Positions 63,721 through 64,000 of a stretch of 64,000 nt of DNA are shown here, in pieces; the first letter of the stretch is position 1, and each line of letters opens with the position of its first letter. Source of the DNA: Micromussa lordhowensis. Its lineage: Eukaryota; Cnidaria; Anthozoa; Scleractinia; Lobophylliidae. The stretch spans positions 6,639,848 through 6,703,847 of the forward strand of contig OZ026600.1 in NCBI GenBank assembly GCA_964020085.1. The letters run 5' to 3'. The translations under genes were made by a program, and so were the position numbers. The notes under the pieces were generated by a model, which made no database searches, had not been told where the DNA came from, and saw nothing but the letters and a program-made list of their open reading frames with translations.

Positions 63721-64000
63721 AGGAGCTGGCATTGTAAGATAATGGTTTGACACTGACTAGTTTTTTGATGTTCGTTCAAGACGTTTCGGCTGGTGCTTAA
63801 GCCTTCATCAGTTGGAAAAATAACGTTAGCACGCGTGATTCAAAAACAGCACGTCGAGCGCGCGCTGAGGAACCATTCCGCGTGAAGTTTCTTGAAAAAC
63901 GTAGCGCGAGACTAAAGTTATGCGCGTGCCAGAGACTTGTAAACTTCTGGGACGGCGATGTGGTCATTTCCAGATTGTGGATCCCTTATAGAAAACCAGG
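63713..64000 (-). mobile_element. Penelope-like retroelement terminal region
   Basis: After the viral break, the minus strand carries CTGATGAAGGCTTAAGC...GCCGAAACGTC, the end motif of Penelope-like elements (also in decayed form at 15.75, 24.33 and 35.52 kb). Flanks are rich in GCGC words. The element runs off the right edge. Confidence 0.55.
63780..63811 (-). ncRNA. Hammerhead-ribozyme-like core
   Basis: Minus strand: CTGATGA, a stem GGCT...AGCC with an internal loop, then GAAAC and GTC. CUGAUGA + helix + GAAA are the two conserved boxes of the hammerhead core, known from Penelope-like elements. Helix III/I closing and a defined cleavage site cannot be confirmed by eye. Confidence 0.5.

Noticed and set aside
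1..64000. tRNA or rRNA genes
   Set aside because: I looked for T-arm (GGTTCGAATC) and anticodon-stem patterns and saw none with a matching acceptor stem. A covariance scan would settle it.

Overview
The window looks like nuclear DNA of an anthozoan cnidarian, most likely a stony coral. Coding exons have GT/AG splice sites, and intergenic DNA is dense with foldback elements and fragments of Penelope-like and LINE retroelements. The recognisable host gene is a HEPN (DZIP3-like) + NB-ARC + TPR innate-immunity-type gene of a class greatly expanded in corals. No tRNA, rRNA or CRISPR array was seen.

Layout. (1) 1-2.2 kb: edge of other host genes, including an exon encoding the SNW/SKIP signature. 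(2) 2.2-22.3 kb and 25.4-42.2 kb: two copies of one tandem segmental duplication. Each has foldback repeats, a HEPN-NB-ARC-TPR gene on the minus strand, a Penelope-like remnant, a LINE reverse-transcriptase fragment, and inside that fragment a 4.9-kb element with Polinton/Maverick hallmarks: ends AG...CT, terminal inverted repeats of about 0.7 kb and a 6-bp target duplication. The immune gene is broken in copy A (several lesions, about 25 TPR units) and open in copy B (about 10 units). A third partial unit at 24.1-25.4 kb has the same LINE site without the 4.9-kb element, so it shows the empty site. (3) 42.2-51.9 kb: MITEs, the N-terminal part of a Tc1/mariner-type transposase, tandem repeats, and two exons of a tnp2/CACTA-like transposase-derived gene. 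(4) 51.9-63.7 kb: an AT-rich, tightly packed virus-like block. Two divergent gene arrays leave a 70-bp centre: fibers, coiled coil and packaging ATPase to the left; PPxY protein, penton-like protein, basic core protein, major capsid protein, SSB-like protein, hydrophobic minor capsid protein and a truncated protease to the right. This is the morphogenesis module of an adintovirus/Polinton-class virus. No DNA polymerase B or integrase was found, and the right end is cut inside the protease gene. (5) 63.7-64 kb: Penelope-like DNA with hammerhead-ribozyme-like core boxes on the minus strand.

How it fits together. The 4.9-kb elements keep ends and an open packaging-ATPase frame but have no capsid, polymerase or integrase gene. 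They must have been mobilised in trans and look like satellites or deletion derivatives of a larger Polinton-like virus. The 11.6-kb block is a different lineage. The host immune gene next to the small elements carries an intact HEPN Rx4H motif, so it may be a nucleotide-regulated RNase receptor. All homology statements come from reading motifs, not from searches.
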